Assembly: GCF_002807665.1 (NCBI RefSeq)
Contig: NZ_PEAY01000002.1
Coordinates: forward strand, 372,001-436,000
Reading direction: 5' to 3'
DNA: 64,000 nt
From: Neoalteromonas facilis
GTDB taxonomy: Bacteria > Pseudomonadota > Gammaproteobacteria > Enterobacterales > Alteromonadaceae
The translations under genes were made by a program, and so were the position numbers. Within the stretch, counting starts at the first letter, position 1. Each line of letters begins with the position of its first letter. A model generated the notes under the pieces. The model searched no databases and was not told the DNA's origin. It saw only the letters and a program-made list of their open reading frames with translations. Shown in pieces: positions 1 through 12,765 of the stretch.

Positions 1-2274
<2,274 letters not shown>

Positions 2275-2293
2275 GGTGTGCTAACTGCTGCTA

Positions 2294-3532
<1,239 letters not shown>

Positions 3533-3652
3533 TCAGTTGCTGTTCGCTTTGTGCAACAGCAAAGATGTGTGCAAAAACTAGCCGACAAGTATGCCATTTC
3601 TTCTTTGTCTTGTCTCCATTGATCTGGCTCTAGTCCTTGAAAATAAAGGCTT

Positions 3653-3681
3653 TATGCAGCATTTTGCAAAAAAACTGCATA
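3653..3681. repeat. Inverted repeat TATGCAG / CTGCATA upstream of argD
   Basis: Perfect 7-bp arms at 3653-3659 and 3675-3681, separated by 15 bases. It lies in the 281-bp gap between the HDOD gene and argD, about 140 bp upstream of the argD start. The TGCATA arms recur in the stronger palindrome at 3775-3794. It could be an operator for the argD-astA-astD operon. The arms resemble ArgR half sites, but the spacing is not that of a standard ARG box. No function can be shown from sequence alone. Confidence 0.4.
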
Positions 3682-3774
3682 ACTATTTAGGGGCTTAAAT
3701 TTAAGCGCCGTAAGGCTGTACTAGAGGTTACGCATAGCGTTGATCGTCAGAGGATGTTGTAAACAAAATGTTGG

Positions 3775-3794
3775 TTTGCATAGTTATATGCAAA
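3775..3794. repeat. 20-bp palindrome TTTGCATA-GTTA-TATGCAAA
   Basis: Perfect 8-bp arms with a 4-base centre, sitting 4 bp beyond the stop codon of the HDOD gene and about 257 bp upstream of argD. The arms look like strong ARG-box half sites of the TTTGCAT type. However, ArgR boxes have 18 bp with 4 bases between the T of one half and the A of the other, and this site is 2 bp longer. It could therefore be an operator for another regulator, or a variant ArgR site acting on the ast operon. Confidence 0.45.
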
Positions 3795-3798
3795 AAAA

Positions 3799-4980
3799 TT
3801 AGTCTAATTCGTTTATAGAGGAGCTAAAGTTGAGCGGAATGTGGTGCAAGTCGATTTGATTGAGAGCCAAAATGTTGTCTTTGCCAATTTTACTGCTTGA
3901 AACGATGCAGTTTGCATCGTCAATATCGAGTAGGCGGTGTGCTTTGAGCATACGATATTTAGTGTATAAGCGAGAGCGATTGGTCAATTGGGCTAACGCG
4001 GGTTGCTCTTGGCTAGTATCACCGGCAGCAATTGCCTGCATGGCTGGCGTAACAGCGAGTCGTTTGAAACGCATATAGTGTAAAAGGTCAGCTGCAACAT
4101 GGTCAGCAAAATCATTCCACAGCGCAATGATGAAATTGTTTGACGGCGTGATTTGGGTCAGCGCCTCATGCAACTGCCTTTTCTTGTTGGCTTGGGCTTG
4201 TTGCAAGGCTTCACGTTGTAATCGCTCAAACATTTTAAAATAGACCCGAGTCACTGCATTTCGGCCTATGGCTTGGAATAACCCGAGTACGTATGCATCA
4301 TTTGGTCTGAGTTTATACTGTGGTGCCAAATGACGATTGGTTAATGCTACACCTAACGCGTAATGCCAAATATGCTGCTTAATTTCAGGGTAAGGGTCTG
4401 TGATCTGCGGTATACAGCGTTTGACAATCAACGTTGGAATAATTAACTGCAGGTTATCTATATTCAGAAAACTCAAGGCTGCCCTCAACGTCTCAACGAC
4501 AATTACCTTGCCCCTTGAGTCTTTGCGCCGATGTTGTGGTGCATTTACAATTTTCATCAACTCTGGGTACATCCATGGGATGCTAGCGACGAGCGGCTCG
4601 ACGCGCGGAATAGTGCAGGCTTTGACCGATAAAAGATCGAGTAGCTCTGCGACGGTATCGCCTAACCCCAGCCAATCTCTGTAAATAGCGCCTGGCAGCC
4701 TGATTTCTGTTTCAAAGTGGGTCAGCAATTGCTTATGAAAGTCATTTCTGACAGCGTCGACATAGGCTTGCTGAGTCATTTCCTGGCGTTGGCGATTTTC
4801 TATTGCCAGTTTTTCGACCTTCAACAGTTCGCGCCTAGCATAGCCTTGTTCGGAATCTTCGAACGCTATCATACCCGGCGTTTCGCGCCCCATCAGATCA
4901 TTCGCCTCACTGACAGATGTCATTAAACTCTCAAAGCGATGATTGAGTATAGCGAGCTGATGTGGAGAAGCGTTTTTCAT
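3799..4980 (-). CDS. HDOD-domain protein (degenerate HD motif)
   Basis: A 393-residue cytoplasmic protein with no signal peptide or membrane segment. Residues about 110-330 look like an HDOD domain: the block HIWHYALGVALTNRHLA (203-219) followed by YVLGLFQAIGRNAV (230-243) matches the family pattern, in which a lost His-Asp pair (here Gln-Ala) replaces the catalytic HD of phosphohydrolases. HDOD proteins usually act as non-enzymatic signalling adaptors. The first 100 residues are charged and helical with no recognised domain. It stands alone between pabA and the ast operon, in the same orientation. A role in arginine metabolism is not implied by the sequence. Confidence 0.7.
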   Translation of the reverse strand: MKNASPHQLAILNHRFESLMTSVSEANDLMGRETPGMIAFEDSEQGYARRELLKVEKLAIENRQRQEMTQQAYVDAVRNDFHKQLLTHFETEIRLPGAIYRDWLGLGDTVAELLDLLSVKACTIPRVEPLVASIPWMYPELMKIVNAPQHRRKDSRGKVIVVETLRAALSFLNIDNLQLIIPTLIVKRCIPQITDPYPEIKQHIWHYALGVALTNRHLAPQYKLRPNDAYVLGLFQAIGRNAVTRVYFKMFERLQREALQQAQANKKRQLHEALTQITPSNNFIIALWNDFADHVAADLLHYMRFKRLAVTPAMQAIAAGDTSQEQPALAQLTNRSRLYTKYRMLKAHRLLDIDDANCIVSSSKIGKDNILALNQIDLHHIPLNFSSSINELD

Positions 4981-5036
4981 TTCTTGGTATTAACGTTTTA
5001 TTGATGCTGAGACAACGGCATGTACTTGATAATAGC

Positions 5037-5651
5037 TTATGCGGCACCGACTGTCATAACTGTTTGATTCTGCTTATGGAATAAAAAGTTTTGCAGGATC
5101 TTGTGACCTTGAGTCGTTAACAGGGATTCAGGATGAAACTGAACGCCGTACAATGGCATCGATTTGTGCTCAAAGGCCATAATTTCGCGTAAACGTGGCT
5201 GACTGGCTTTAACCCATGCCGTGACAGTGAAATCGTTGGGCAAGGTGTCAGGTTTTACCACCAGTGAGTGATACCGCGTTGCTTCAAAGGGCGAGGAGAC
5301 ATCACGAAACAATGCTGAACCACTGTGTTCGACAGAAGATGTCTTGCCGTGCATGATCCGTTCGGCATTAACCACCTCAGCACCAAATGATTGAGCTATC
5401 GCCTGATGCCCCAGACAAACCCCTAGCATGGGAATTTTGCCCGCGAAGTGCTCGACAACTTGTAGTGTTATCCCTGCTTCATTGGGCGTACAGGGACCCG
5501 GCGATAAAACCAAGTAACGTGGCTTTATCGCATCGATGTCAGCAAGACTGATTTGGTTATTTCTCACAACCTCTACGGTTTGCCCAAGCTCGGTGAAATA
5601 ACGTGCTAGATTGTAGGTAAACGAATCGAAGTTATCAATGAGTAACAGCAC
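5037..5651 (-). CDS. pabA: Class I glutamine amidotransferase, anthranilate / aminodeoxychorismate synthase component II
   Basis: Supplies ammonia from glutamine to PabB or TrpE for folate or tryptophan precursor synthesis. With a GTG start at 5651 it has 204 residues beginning [19 protein letters not shown], which fits the canonical family N-terminus. An ATG at 5690 would add 13 unrelated residues inside trpS, so the GTG is preferred. The catalytic triad is complete: Cys79 in GVCLGHQ, then His173 and Glu175 in QFHPES. It starts 4 nt after the trpS stop, so it is probably co-transcribed. No pabB or trpE is nearby, so pabA versus trpG cannot be settled. Confidence 0.9.
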   Translation of the reverse strand: MLLLIDNFDSFTYNLARYFTELGQTVEVVRNNQISLADIDAIKPRYLVLSPGPCTPNEAGITLQVVEHFAGKIPMLGVCLGHQAIAQSFGAEVVNAERIMHGKTSSVEHSGSALFRDVSSPFEATRYHSLVVKPDTLPNDFTVTAWVKASQPRLREIMAFEHKSMPLYGVQFHPESLLTTQGHKILQNFLFHKQNQTVMTVGAA

Positions 5652-5655
5652 TGAA

Positions 5656-6666
5656 TTAGCAGACCCTTGGCACGAATCCAACCGCTTCATATACGCTTGC
5701 TAATGTTTTCTCTGCTCGCGCTGAAGCATTTTCAGCACCGGCTTTCATAATCGCATCAAGTGCTGATCTATCATCGCGTAGCTGGTGAAAACGTTGTTGT
5801 ATAGGCTCAACCATTGCCACGACTGCATCAGCAACGTCGCCTTTAAGGTGGCCGTACATCTTATCTTCGTATTCTGGTACTAGTTGTTCGACCGATTTGC
5901 CTGTTACTCCTGACAAGATCGACAGCAGGTTTGAAACACCGGGTTTTTCCTCAACGTCAAAGTAGATACGCGCTTGCTCATCGGAATCAGTTACTGCACG
6001 CTTGATCTTTTTGACCAGTTTTTTCGGGTCTTCCAATAACCCAATCACATTGTTGGGGTTAGTGTCTGATTTTGACATTTTCTTAGTCGGATCTTGTAAA
6101 CTCATCACGCGCGCACCGTGCTGAGGGATAAAAGGCTCAGGCAGGGTTAAAACGTCGCCGTAAAGGTTGTTGAAACGCGTAGCAATATCACGGGTCAGCT
6201 CTAAGTGTTGTTTTTGGTCTTCGCCAACCGGCACTTCATTAGCTTGATAAATTAAGATGTCCGCTGCTTGCAAAACCGGGTAGCTATATAAACCGACGTT
6301 AACGTTTTGACTGTGTTTGGACGATTTGTCCTTGAACTGCGTCATGCGGTTCAATTCACCCATTTGCGCATAGCAATTTAAAACCCAGGCTAACTGAGCA
6401 TGTTCAGGTACGTGAGACTGCATAAATATAGTGCTTTTGGCAGGATCTATCCCACAGGCGACATATAACGCTAAGCCATCTAAGCAAGCGTCATAAAGTG
6501 CTTTAGGATCTTGTCTCACGGTAATGGCGTGTAAATCAACCAGCATATACAAACAATCATGACTGTCTTGCATGGTGACCCATTGACGCAGAGCTCCCAT
6601 GTAATTGCCCATAGTTAATTGTCCGGATGGCTGACAGCCGCTTAATACGATTGGTTTGCTACTCAT
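5656..6666 (-). CDS. trpS: Tryptophanyl-tRNA synthetase
   Basis: Charges tRNA-Trp. The 336-residue length is standard for bacterial class Ic TrpRS. The N-terminal signature [18 protein letters not shown] carries the HIGH-equivalent TMGN (18-21), and the KMSKS loop is at residues 196-200. It lies 17 bp downstream of rpe. In enterobacteria gph sits between rpe and trpS; here it is missing. Confidence 0.97.
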   Translation of the reverse strand: MSSKPIVLSGCQPSGQLTMGNYMGALRQWVTMQDSHDCLYMLVDLHAITVRQDPKALYDACLDGLALYVACGIDPAKSTIFMQSHVPEHAQLAWVLNCYAQMGELNRMTQFKDKSSKHSQNVNVGLYSYPVLQAADILIYQANEVPVGEDQKQHLELTRDIATRFNNLYGDVLTLPEPFIPQHGARVMSLQDPTKKMSKSDTNPNNVIGLLEDPKKLVKKIKRAVTDSDEQARIYFDVEEKPGVSNLLSILSGVTGKSVEQLVPEYEDKMYGHLKGDVADAVVAMVEPIQQRFHQLRDDRSALDAIMKAGAENASARAEKTLASVYEAVGFVPRVC

Positions 6667-6683
6667 GAGAAAAATTCTTTTGC

Positions 6684-7364
6684 TTATGCTTGGTTTAATG
6701 TTGCTAGTTCAGCGCGCATATCCGCGATAACTTTAGCGTAATCTGGCTGATTAAAGATAGCTGAGCCCGCGACGAACATGTCAGCGCCTGCTTCAGCGAT
6801 TTGGCGAATATTATCGACTTTTACGCCGCCGTCAATTTCTATTCTCGTATCTAAGCCTCGCGCTTCAATCATTTGACGGGTTAATCTCAACTTTTCTAGT
6901 GTTGACGGAATAAAAGACTGACCACCAAACCCCGGATTGACCGACATTAGCAATACGTAGTCGAGTTTATCTAAAACATGTTCCAGCACATTTAAAGGTG
7001 TTGCCGGGTTTAGCACTAAACCTGCTTTGCATCCTGCATTGAGTATTAGTTGAATGCTGCGATCCACATGCCTTGACGCCTCGGGATGGAAACTGATCAT
7101 ATCAGCGCCCACTTTAGCAAAGCCTGAAATTAAGTCGTCTACCGGTTCAACCATGAGGTGGACGTCCATTGTCGCCGTAATCCCGTGCTTTCGCAGAGCA
7201 CTGACGACCATCGGTCCAAAGGTTAAATTGGGTACATAATGGTTATCCATAACATCGACGTGGATGACGTCTGCTCCCGCGTCCAATACGCGTTGAACAT
7301 CGTCACCAAGAGCTGCAAAATTTGCCGACAAAATAGAAGGCGCTATAAGAAATGGGCGTTGCAC
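6684..7364 (-). CDS. rpe: Ribulose-phosphate 3-epimerase
   Basis: Interconverts ribulose-5-phosphate and xylulose-5-phosphate in the pentose phosphate and Calvin pathways. A TIM barrel of 226 residues (E. coli: 225). The start [20 protein letters not shown] is the classic N-terminus. Metal and catalytic residues are visible in [12 protein letters not shown] (His35, Asp37), in VHLMVE, and in the phosphate-binding segment EIDGGVK. It is the first gene of an rpe-trpS-pabA run on the minus strand, separated from dam by plus-strand genes. Confidence 0.97.
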   Translation of the reverse strand: MQRPFLIAPSILSANFAALGDDVQRVLDAGADVIHVDVMDNHYVPNLTFGPMVVSALRKHGITATMDVHLMVEPVDDLISGFAKVGADMISFHPEASRHVDRSIQLILNAGCKAGLVLNPATPLNVLEHVLDKLDYVLLMSVNPGFGGQSFIPSTLEKLRLTRQMIEARGLDTRIEIDGGVKVDNIRQIAEAGADMFVAGSAIFNQPDYAKVIADMRAELATLNQA

Positions 7365-7700
7365 AATACACTCTCAAAAACCAGATTTGGGCGTAGCATA
7401 TCAAATCTTAGCAAATGCTTGATACTATTTATAAATGGCACTAAAGTGGTGCAATTGGAGTGTAATGGTGCAATACGCGACAGTTTACGTTTTGTATTTC
7501 GTTATAACACTTTCACAAAATCCTTCAAAAACAAAAGGTTAAGTTTTTTGTGTAAATGTGGTTGTTGAGTGAAATATCGGCACTGGATTTGCGTGACGTT
7601 TGCTTAGAACAATAATAATACACTGCAGACAGATTTTTACTGCAGCTTACACAGGTGAGCTGACGAGTAAGCTAAAAATATAAAACAATGGAGAACACAC
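7365..7700. other. 336-bp divergent intergenic region between rpe and the TorF-like gene
   Basis: No credible gene is seen. It must hold promoters for both flanking genes. On the plus strand a weak sigma-70 match (TTGCGT at 7589 with AT-rich AATAAT near 7612-7617) is followed by two direct copies of ACTGCAG at 7622-7628 and 7639-7645, 17 bp apart. These would lie in the start or early leader of the porin transcript. The Shine-Dalgarno GGAGA for the porin gene is about 7688-7692. Confidence 0.4.
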
Positions 7701-8342
7701 ATGAAACTCAAAAAGTTAGCAGCGCTTACAGCCCTAGCAATCAGTTCAACAATGGTAAGCCACACTGCTTCGGCAGGTTGGTCTGCAAATCTTGGCTTGA
7801 TGACGGATTACCACTTCCGTGGCCTTCAACAAGCTGAATCAGCTTCTGCATATGCGGGTGCTGATTATGAATCAGAGGAAGGTTTCTACGTCGGTACTTG
7901 GGCGGCAGAAGTCGAAGACGGTCTAGAAGTTGATTTGTACGGCGGATACGGCACTGAATTTGAAAACGGTGTTGGTATGAGCGTTGGTTTTACTACTTAT
8001 CAGTACACTGGTGATTTTGATTCTGCTTACAATGAGTTGAACTTTGGTATTTCATACGGATTCATCAGCGCAAGCTACAACATTGGTGATTGGGACGGTG
8101 TTGTTGGTGATGAAGCAAACACTGAATCTAAGTATGAGTATGTTGAAGTTACACTAGAACATGAAGGTTTCTATGCGACCTTTGGTAAGTTTGGCCGTGA
8201 ATTCTCAGGAGAGTTTGGTGAGTTTGGTTACTCAACAGAATATGAAGGATTCGATATTGGTGCGGCGATCGTCATCAGTGGTAGCGAGCTAGATGATAGC
8301 GAATCGCTATATTTCACAATCGGCAAGACATTCTCTCTATAA
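7701..8342 (+). CDS. TorF-family putative outer-membrane porin
   Basis: 213 residues with a Sec signal peptide (MKLKKLAALTALAISSTMVSHTASA, cleavage near residue 25). The mature start GWSANLGLMTDYHFRGLQQAES is typical of the TorF/Gcw_chp family, whose members form a beta-barrel in the outer membrane. The mature protein is acidic, with alternating aromatic strands and a C-terminal aromatic-rich strand ending in Leu (YFTIGKTFSL). Substrate unknown; torF in Shewanella is linked to TMAO respiration, but no tor genes are near. A strong terminator follows at 8362, so it is probably monocistronic. Confidence 0.75.
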   Translation: MKLKKLAALTALAISSTMVSHTASAGWSANLGLMTDYHFRGLQQAESASAYAGADYESEEGFYVGTWAAEVEDGLEVDLYGGYGTEFENGVGMSVGFTTYQYTGDFDSAYNELNFGISYGFISASYNIGDWDGVVGDEANTESKYEYVEVTLEHEGFYATFGKFGREFSGEFGEFGYSTEYEGFDIGAAIVISGSELDDSESLYFTIGKTFSL

Positions 8343-8361
8343 TTAAGAGAATATTACCGAT

Positions 8362-8389
8362 AAAAAAGCGCGAAATTCGCGCTTTTTTT
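8362..8389 (+). terminator. Rho-independent terminator after the TorF-like gene
   Basis: GC-rich stem GCGCG...CGCGC with a short AAATT loop, flanked by A6 on the left and T7 on the right. It lies 20 bp past the stop codon. The flanking A tract makes it able to work on the opposite strand as well. Confidence 0.9.
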
Positions 8390-8530
8390 GTGCCTAAACA
8401 AAACCTTTTAGGGTCATGTTTAATTTTTAGTGGTTAATGGTTGAGCGTTGCTCATTTCGAGGTTAGGTGAAAATTTAACCGACCAGCGAACAAATTTATC
8501 CGATAAGTTCCTTTTCGTACCTCTTATATA

Positions 8531-8546
8531 GGCGTATACTTACGCC
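8531..8546. repeat. Inverted repeat GGCGTA-TACT-TACGCC
   Basis: Perfect 6-bp arms around a 4-base centre, 25 bp upstream of the start codon of the small gene at 8571. It overlaps the expected promoter or leader region of that gene. It may be an operator or a leader hairpin; nothing further can be said. Confidence 0.35.
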
Positions 8547-8570
8547 GTTCATCTATGGGGAGGGTTGCCA

Positions 8571-8882
8571 ATGAACTGGAAGTCGTTAGGCAAGAAGAGT
8601 TTATTTGTCGCTACTGGAGTGTTTGCTCTAGGCGTAGTGCTGAGTGCAAATGCGCTTAAACCCCATTGGCAAGACAGTTGTGACACTGAAATTTCCCAAC
8701 CCCTAAATGCACAGTCTCCATGCGCTTTAGTGGCGAACGAAAAGGTCAACTGGTTTGACTGGATCGGGGGGAAGTCACGCTCGTATCAATTTCATTTCTT
8801 AGATTTGTTGGAATTACTTTACAGTAATGACAGCGAAAGTCGCGATTCTATGGGTTCTTCGGCACCAACAGGCTCTATGTAG
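8571..8882 (+). CDS. Hypothetical small membrane-anchored protein
   Basis: 103 residues from an ATG with a very strong Shine-Dalgarno (GGGGAGGG, 8557-8564, 6-nt spacing); a TTG six bases upstream is a weaker alternative. It has one N-terminal hydrophobic segment (about residues 10-27, LFVATGVFALGVVLSANAL), either a signal anchor or an uncleaved signal. The mature part has two cysteines and ends in a Ser/Gly-rich tail. No family recognised. It lies 7 bp upstream of the DUF2970 gene, so the two probably form a small operon inserted between dam and rpe. Confidence 0.6.
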   Translation: MNWKSLGKKSLFVATGVFALGVVLSANALKPHWQDSCDTEISQPLNAQSPCALVANEKVNWFDWIGGKSRSYQFHFLDLLELLYSNDSESRDSMGSSAPTGSM

Positions 8883-8889
8883 GCCATTT

Positions 8890-9087
8890 ATGGCAGAAAA
8901 TTCGCAAAAGCCAACATTCATACAAGTCTTAATGAGTGTCCTGGCGAGTTTTTTTGGGGTGCAAAGCCAAGCGAATTACCAACGAGACTTTGAGCAAACC
9001 ACAATCGTGCCTTACATCATCGTGGGCGTTGTAATGGTCGTGCTGCTGGTGGTGAGTTTGGTCGTACTTGTGAATTGGTTGTTGTAG
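8890..9087 (+). CDS. DUF2970 domain small membrane protein
   Basis: 65 residues starting MAENSQKPTFIQVLMSVLASFFGVQ. The block SVLASFFGVQSQANYQRDF followed by one long hydrophobic helix (about 42-64) is the DUF2970 pattern. Such proteins are small inner-membrane proteins of unknown function, common in gammaproteobacteria. A longer frame from 8827 overlaps the upstream gene and adds 21 residues unlike the family, so ATG 8890 is chosen. Its end faces the end of dam, 16 bp away, with no terminator between. Confidence 0.75.
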   Translation: MAENSQKPTFIQVLMSVLASFFGVQSQANYQRDFEQTTIVPYIIVGVVMVVLLVVSLVVLVNWLL

Positions 9088-9103
9088 CTGTTCTGGTTGC
9101 ACT

Positions 9104-9928
9104 TTATTTCTGGTGATACAACGCAAAAAGTTCACCAACGGCTTGTCGCTTTTCCGCATTTTGGCTAATAGAGCGTTTTACTTTTAATTTGCTTAACTGG
9201 GCATGTTGGTAGATCTCGCGAGTAAACGCCACGTCATGGTTGCTCAGCAGCACCGGAATGCCGCGGTTAAATGCGGTATGTTTTGCCAGTCGAGCTAATT
9301 CCACTTGTTGATCCAAGCTAAAACCTTTACTGCTGTAGTCTGTAAACATAGCGGTCGCATTGATCGGCACATAGGGCGGATCACAATATATAACTGAGCC
9401 TTTTCTAACCCGTCTGAAGACCTGATTAAACGACAAGCAGGTGAATACGGCTCGTTTAGATTTTTCAGCAAATATTTCTAATTCTTGCTCTGGAAAATAA
9501 GGTTTTACATAGCGACCAAAGGGGACATTAAAACCACCGCTGCGGTTATAGCGACACAAACCGTTATAGCCATGGCGATTCAAATACAGAAACAATAAGC
9601 TACGTAAATAAGGATCTTCTGTTTGGTTGAACTCGTCGCGTAGGGCGTAGTAAGCCGAATCTGTGTTGTTTTCAACAACGAAGTACCGTCTGGCGTCATC
9701 AATAAAGGTTTGTGGGCGTCGCTTTAGGGTTGAATACAGTTCAATGAGGTCGGGGTTAATGTCGTTTAGGTGGTACTTGTCAAAGTCACTGTTCAAAAAC
9801 ACTGACCCTGCGCCTACAAAGGGTTCTACTAACTTATCTGCGTCAGGTAACAGACCTACAATGCGTTCGGCTAAACTGTATTTCCCACCGGCCCACTTTA
9901 AAAACGCGCGGGTTTTCTTATTCTTCAT
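9104..9928 (-). CDS. dam: DNA adenine methylase (GATC)
   Basis: N6-adenine methyltransferase modifying GATC, used in mismatch repair strand choice and replication timing. 274 residues, near the E. coli length. Motifs: the SAM-binding FLKWAGGK (9-16) and EPFVGAGSVFL (35-45), and the catalytic DPPY at 183-186. It follows damX in the conserved aroK-aroB-damX-dam order. The rpe gene that normally follows is separated by a three-gene plus-strand block. Confidence 0.96.
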   Translation of the reverse strand: MKNKKTRAFLKWAGGKYSLAERIVGLLPDADKLVEPFVGAGSVFLNSDFDKYHLNDINPDLIELYSTLKRRPQTFIDDARRYFVVENNTDSAYYALRDEFNQTEDPYLRSLLFLYLNRHGYNGLCRYNRSGGFNVPFGRYVKPYFPEQELEIFAEKSKRAVFTCLSFNQVFRRVRKGSVIYCDPPYVPINATAMFTDYSSKGFSLDQQVELARLAKHTAFNRGIPVLLSNHDVAFTREIYQHAQLSKLKVKRSISQNAEKRQAVGELFALYHQK

Positions 9929-10000
9929 TTTTCGCGCAACTACAAGCGGCTAAAGTCGCCAAATTGTACCCAGCAGCTCGTTAGCAAACAAGCTTTTGCA

Positions 10001-11605
10001 CTATAAATCAGCGGGATTTCGTTCGCGCTCTATTTGCCTGATAGATTTTACAAAAGGCGTACTGATCTGGTTGTATTGCGGCAGTGTCGCAATTGCAGCG
10101 CGTGCACTGTCTATATCATTGAAAATATCATTCGCTACGATCACGTACCAAGGGTAACTATTGAGTGTTGATTGGTAGATCCATACGTCTTGAGTCAATG
10201 CATTGTCGAGAATAAATTGTTTTGCTAAACCCAAGCTACTCACGCCCGTTAATTGAATGACATAGCCATTGCCAAGCCCCTCAGGCAACCAAATAACATC
10301 TTGCTCTCTGGTTGTGCTGATTGGTTGTGCAGGAGGCTGTGTGTTGACTTCCGGTTGTGCGACGTTTGCTACTGCCTGCTCAGATTGCGTGGGATTCGCG
10401 GTTTGTATTGGGCCTTCAATACTATTAATCGATTGAGTGGGCATCGACACCACTTGAGAATTCTCACTTTGCTCTTTACTAATATCATCCAGCGCCGTAG
10501 GAACGGTTGCGGAGAGAGAGTCCATCGATTGCTGGGGGGCATTTCCATCGGATAAGGTAAGGTTTTCGCTCTCAGAAAGGGCGTTGCTTGACTGAGTCGC
10601 CGCATTCGATGTTTTCCATTGGGAAACTAACAGCTCGGAAGTTACTCTTGGTTTTGTTTCAACTACACTCTCACTTTCTCTCTCAGTTACCTGCGAGGTG
10701 TCAACGGCGTACGGCCCTGTTGTTTCAATGGATGTTTCAACGGAAGTCTCGACCAATGTCTCGGCAGTCTCTTGCGGGTTCGCGCTGAGTTGAAGAACCT
10801 CATTGTTTGCTAATTGAGTACCTGCTAATTGGCCAGGTACGCTGGTACTCGTAGCATTTTCCGCTATGTTTTCTATGCCAAAGAGCGCGGCAACTTTCTC
10901 GGGGTACTGCCACCATAAAAGGCCACCAAACGTCACGACAAAACAGGCGACTAGTAGAAGGGTGAACCAGGGTTTACGGAAAGGCGAGACTTTAGTCTCT
11001 ATTGGTGCCTGAGATTGTTGGCGTAACGCTAAGCGTTGATGGAATGCCGCTCTTTTTTGGGCGATGAGTGCGTCTAACTCACTGGTTTCACCACTTACCA
11101 CTTCTGAACTTAGTAGCAATGGAGTAGCGGTGTTTTTCGCAGGTAACCAATTTTGTGCTTGTTCAGCCCAAGCAGTTTCGCCGAATAATACGATATTTAG
11201 GTGCTGTTTATTGGCTGCGAAACGGCTTTGTAACACAAGCTCCCAAAGCTCTTGTAAGAAAGCGTTCGGCAACATTTGCGCTTGCATGATACCAATCAAC
11301 ACTGGACCATCATGGTGATTAAGTGACTCGAGAAGCTCATTTAAAGGCCTGATAAAGCTTCCCGCCACTTGGCCAAGTAGTTGCTGACACAGTTGTCGGC
11401 GGTATTGGACGATATTACTGTCAGCGTTTGCGGTGATAAAGGCAACTTCGGTGTGCTCATCTTGGCAGGCAAGAAAGCTTTCCAATGTTTTTCGTTGAGC
11501 GGCAATGGTGTCGCTACTAACAAAAATCAACTGTGATGAATAGTTCACCATTTGATTTAAGCGTTCATGAAGCTCTGAATACACTGCGTTCACTTGTTTA
11601 TCCAA
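10001..11605 (-). CDS. damX: Cell-division SPOR-domain protein DamX
   Basis: Inner-membrane protein recruited to the division septum through its SPOR domain, which binds denuded peptidoglycan glycan strands. Layout of the 534 residues: a cytoplasmic N-terminal domain (1-205) resembling the AAA-like domain of other DamX proteins but with no visible P-loop; one membrane helix (about 210-230, FTLLLVACFVVTFGGLLWW); a long Ser/Thr/Gln-rich periplasmic linker; and a C-terminal SPOR domain (about 450-530) starting GNGYVIQLTGVSS. The longest frame begins at TTG; a GTG at 11593 is also possible and better placed relative to a GGA motif. It sits between aroB and dam. Confidence 0.9.
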   Translation of the reverse strand: MDKQVNAVYSELHERLNQMVNYSSQLIFVSSDTIAAQRKTLESFLACQDEHTEVAFITANADSNIVQYRRQLCQQLLGQVAGSFIRPLNELLESLNHHDGPVLIGIMQAQMLPNAFLQELWELVLQSRFAANKQHLNIVLFGETAWAEQAQNWLPAKNTATPLLLSSEVVSGETSELDALIAQKRAAFHQRLALRQQSQAPIETKVSPFRKPWFTLLLVACFVVTFGGLLWWQYPEKVAALFGIENIAENATSTSVPGQLAGTQLANNEVLQLSANPQETAETLVETSVETSIETTGPYAVDTSQVTERESESVVETKPRVTSELLVSQWKTSNAATQSSNALSESENLTLSDGNAPQQSMDSLSATVPTALDDISKEQSENSQVVSMPTQSINSIEGPIQTANPTQSEQAVANVAQPEVNTQPPAQPISTTREQDVIWLPEGLGNGYVIQLTGVSSLGLAKQFILDNALTQDVWIYQSTLNSYPWYVIVANDIFNDIDSARAAIATLPQYNQISTPFVKSIRQIERERNPADL

Positions 11606-11680
11606 TACCTGTGTCTATTAGTGTAGTGAACATTCATCTCTTCGCATACTAATTGGACTCGGTTGTCGAACAACTCACGC

Positions 11681-12745
11681 TTAAACGAAGATTTCTCTCA
11701 GCGTTTGCTCTGAAACAGCATCAGTCACAATAGCCTTACCAATACGCGTCGGGATAACAAAACGTATGCGGCTATCCAGTACCTTTTTATCGTGGCGCAT
11801 GTGCTTCATGTATGTATCAAAGCCCATGTCGCTGGGTCCGCTGGTGGGCAATTCAAATGCTTGCAACAAACGTTCTACGCGACAAAAATCTGACGAAGAA
11901 AATGAAAATTCACGTCTTGCAGTTTCACAAGCAAGGATAATACCAGCTGACACGGCTTCACCGTGTAGCCAGTTGCCATAGCCTTGTTCCGCTTCAATCG
12001 CATGCCCAAAGGTGTGTCCAAGGTTGAGCAATGCTCGAATGCCACTTTCGCGTTCGTCTTGCGCAACAATTTCGGCCTTTATTTCACAACAACGTTGAAT
12101 AGCATATTGAAGTGCTTCGGGCGCTTTGTCGCGTAATGCTTGTGTATTGTCTTCAAGCCATTTGAAAAAGTCAGCGTCATAAATGACGCCGTATTTAATG
12201 ACTTCAGCCATTCCCGCAGAAAACTCACGAGCGGGCAATGTGGAGAGGGTTTGTGTATCAATCAGTACGGCTTGGGGTTGGTAAAATGCGCCAATCATGT
12301 TTTTACCCAACGGGTGATTGACCGCTGTTTTTCCGCCAACTGATGAGTCAACTTGTGCGAGTAGAGTGGTTGGGACCTGAATGAAAGGCATGCCGCGTTG
12401 ATAGGTGGCCGCAACAAAACCAGTTAGATCGCCAACAACCCCGCCGCCGAGGGCTATCAAGGTGGTGTCACGAGCCGCTTCATTTTCAAGTAAAACGGTC
12501 ATGACTTGCTGATAGGTTTCCAGTGTTTTGTATTGTTCACCATCATCAATCGCTACCGTTGTGATTAGGGTATCACCAAGCAGAGCTTCAATTTGCGCAA
12601 GATACAGTGGCGCAACGGTGGTGTTGGTTACTACGATGGCTTTTTTACGGATGTAGCGTGTTAGATGATCGCTGGCCTGTTGCAACAAGCCAGCGTCAAT
12701 GATTATCGGGTAGCTACGTTCACCCAATTCAACCTGTAACGACAT
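11681..12745 (-). CDS. aroB: 3-dehydroquinate synthase
   Basis: Second step of the shikimate pathway, converting DAHP to 3-dehydroquinate with NAD and a divalent metal. 354 residues. Characteristic segments are [49 protein letters not shown] and the metal-binding [19 protein letters not shown] supplies another His. It follows aroK by 20 bp in the conserved order. Confidence 0.97.
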   Translation of the reverse strand: MSLQVELGERSYPIIIDAGLLQQASDHLTRYIRKKAIVVTNTTVAPLYLAQIEALLGDTLITTVAIDDGEQYKTLETYQQVMTVLLENEAARDTTLIALGGGVVGDLTGFVAATYQRGMPFIQVPTTLLAQVDSSVGGKTAVNHPLGKNMIGAFYQPQAVLIDTQTLSTLPAREFSAGMAEVIKYGVIYDADFFKWLEDNTQALRDKAPEALQYAIQRCCEIKAEIVAQDERESGIRALLNLGHTFGHAIEAEQGYGNWLHGEAVSAGIILACETARREFSFSSSDFCRVERLLQAFELPTSGPSDMGFDTYMKHMRHDKKVLDSRIRFVIPTRIGKAIVTDAVSEQTLREIFV

Positions 12746-12765
12746 GATGGGTGAACCTCCAATTT

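Noticed and set aside
5652-5690. ATG at 5690 as the pabA start
   Set aside because: It lies within trpS and adds 13 residues with no match to the family; GTG 5651 gives the canonical N-terminus.
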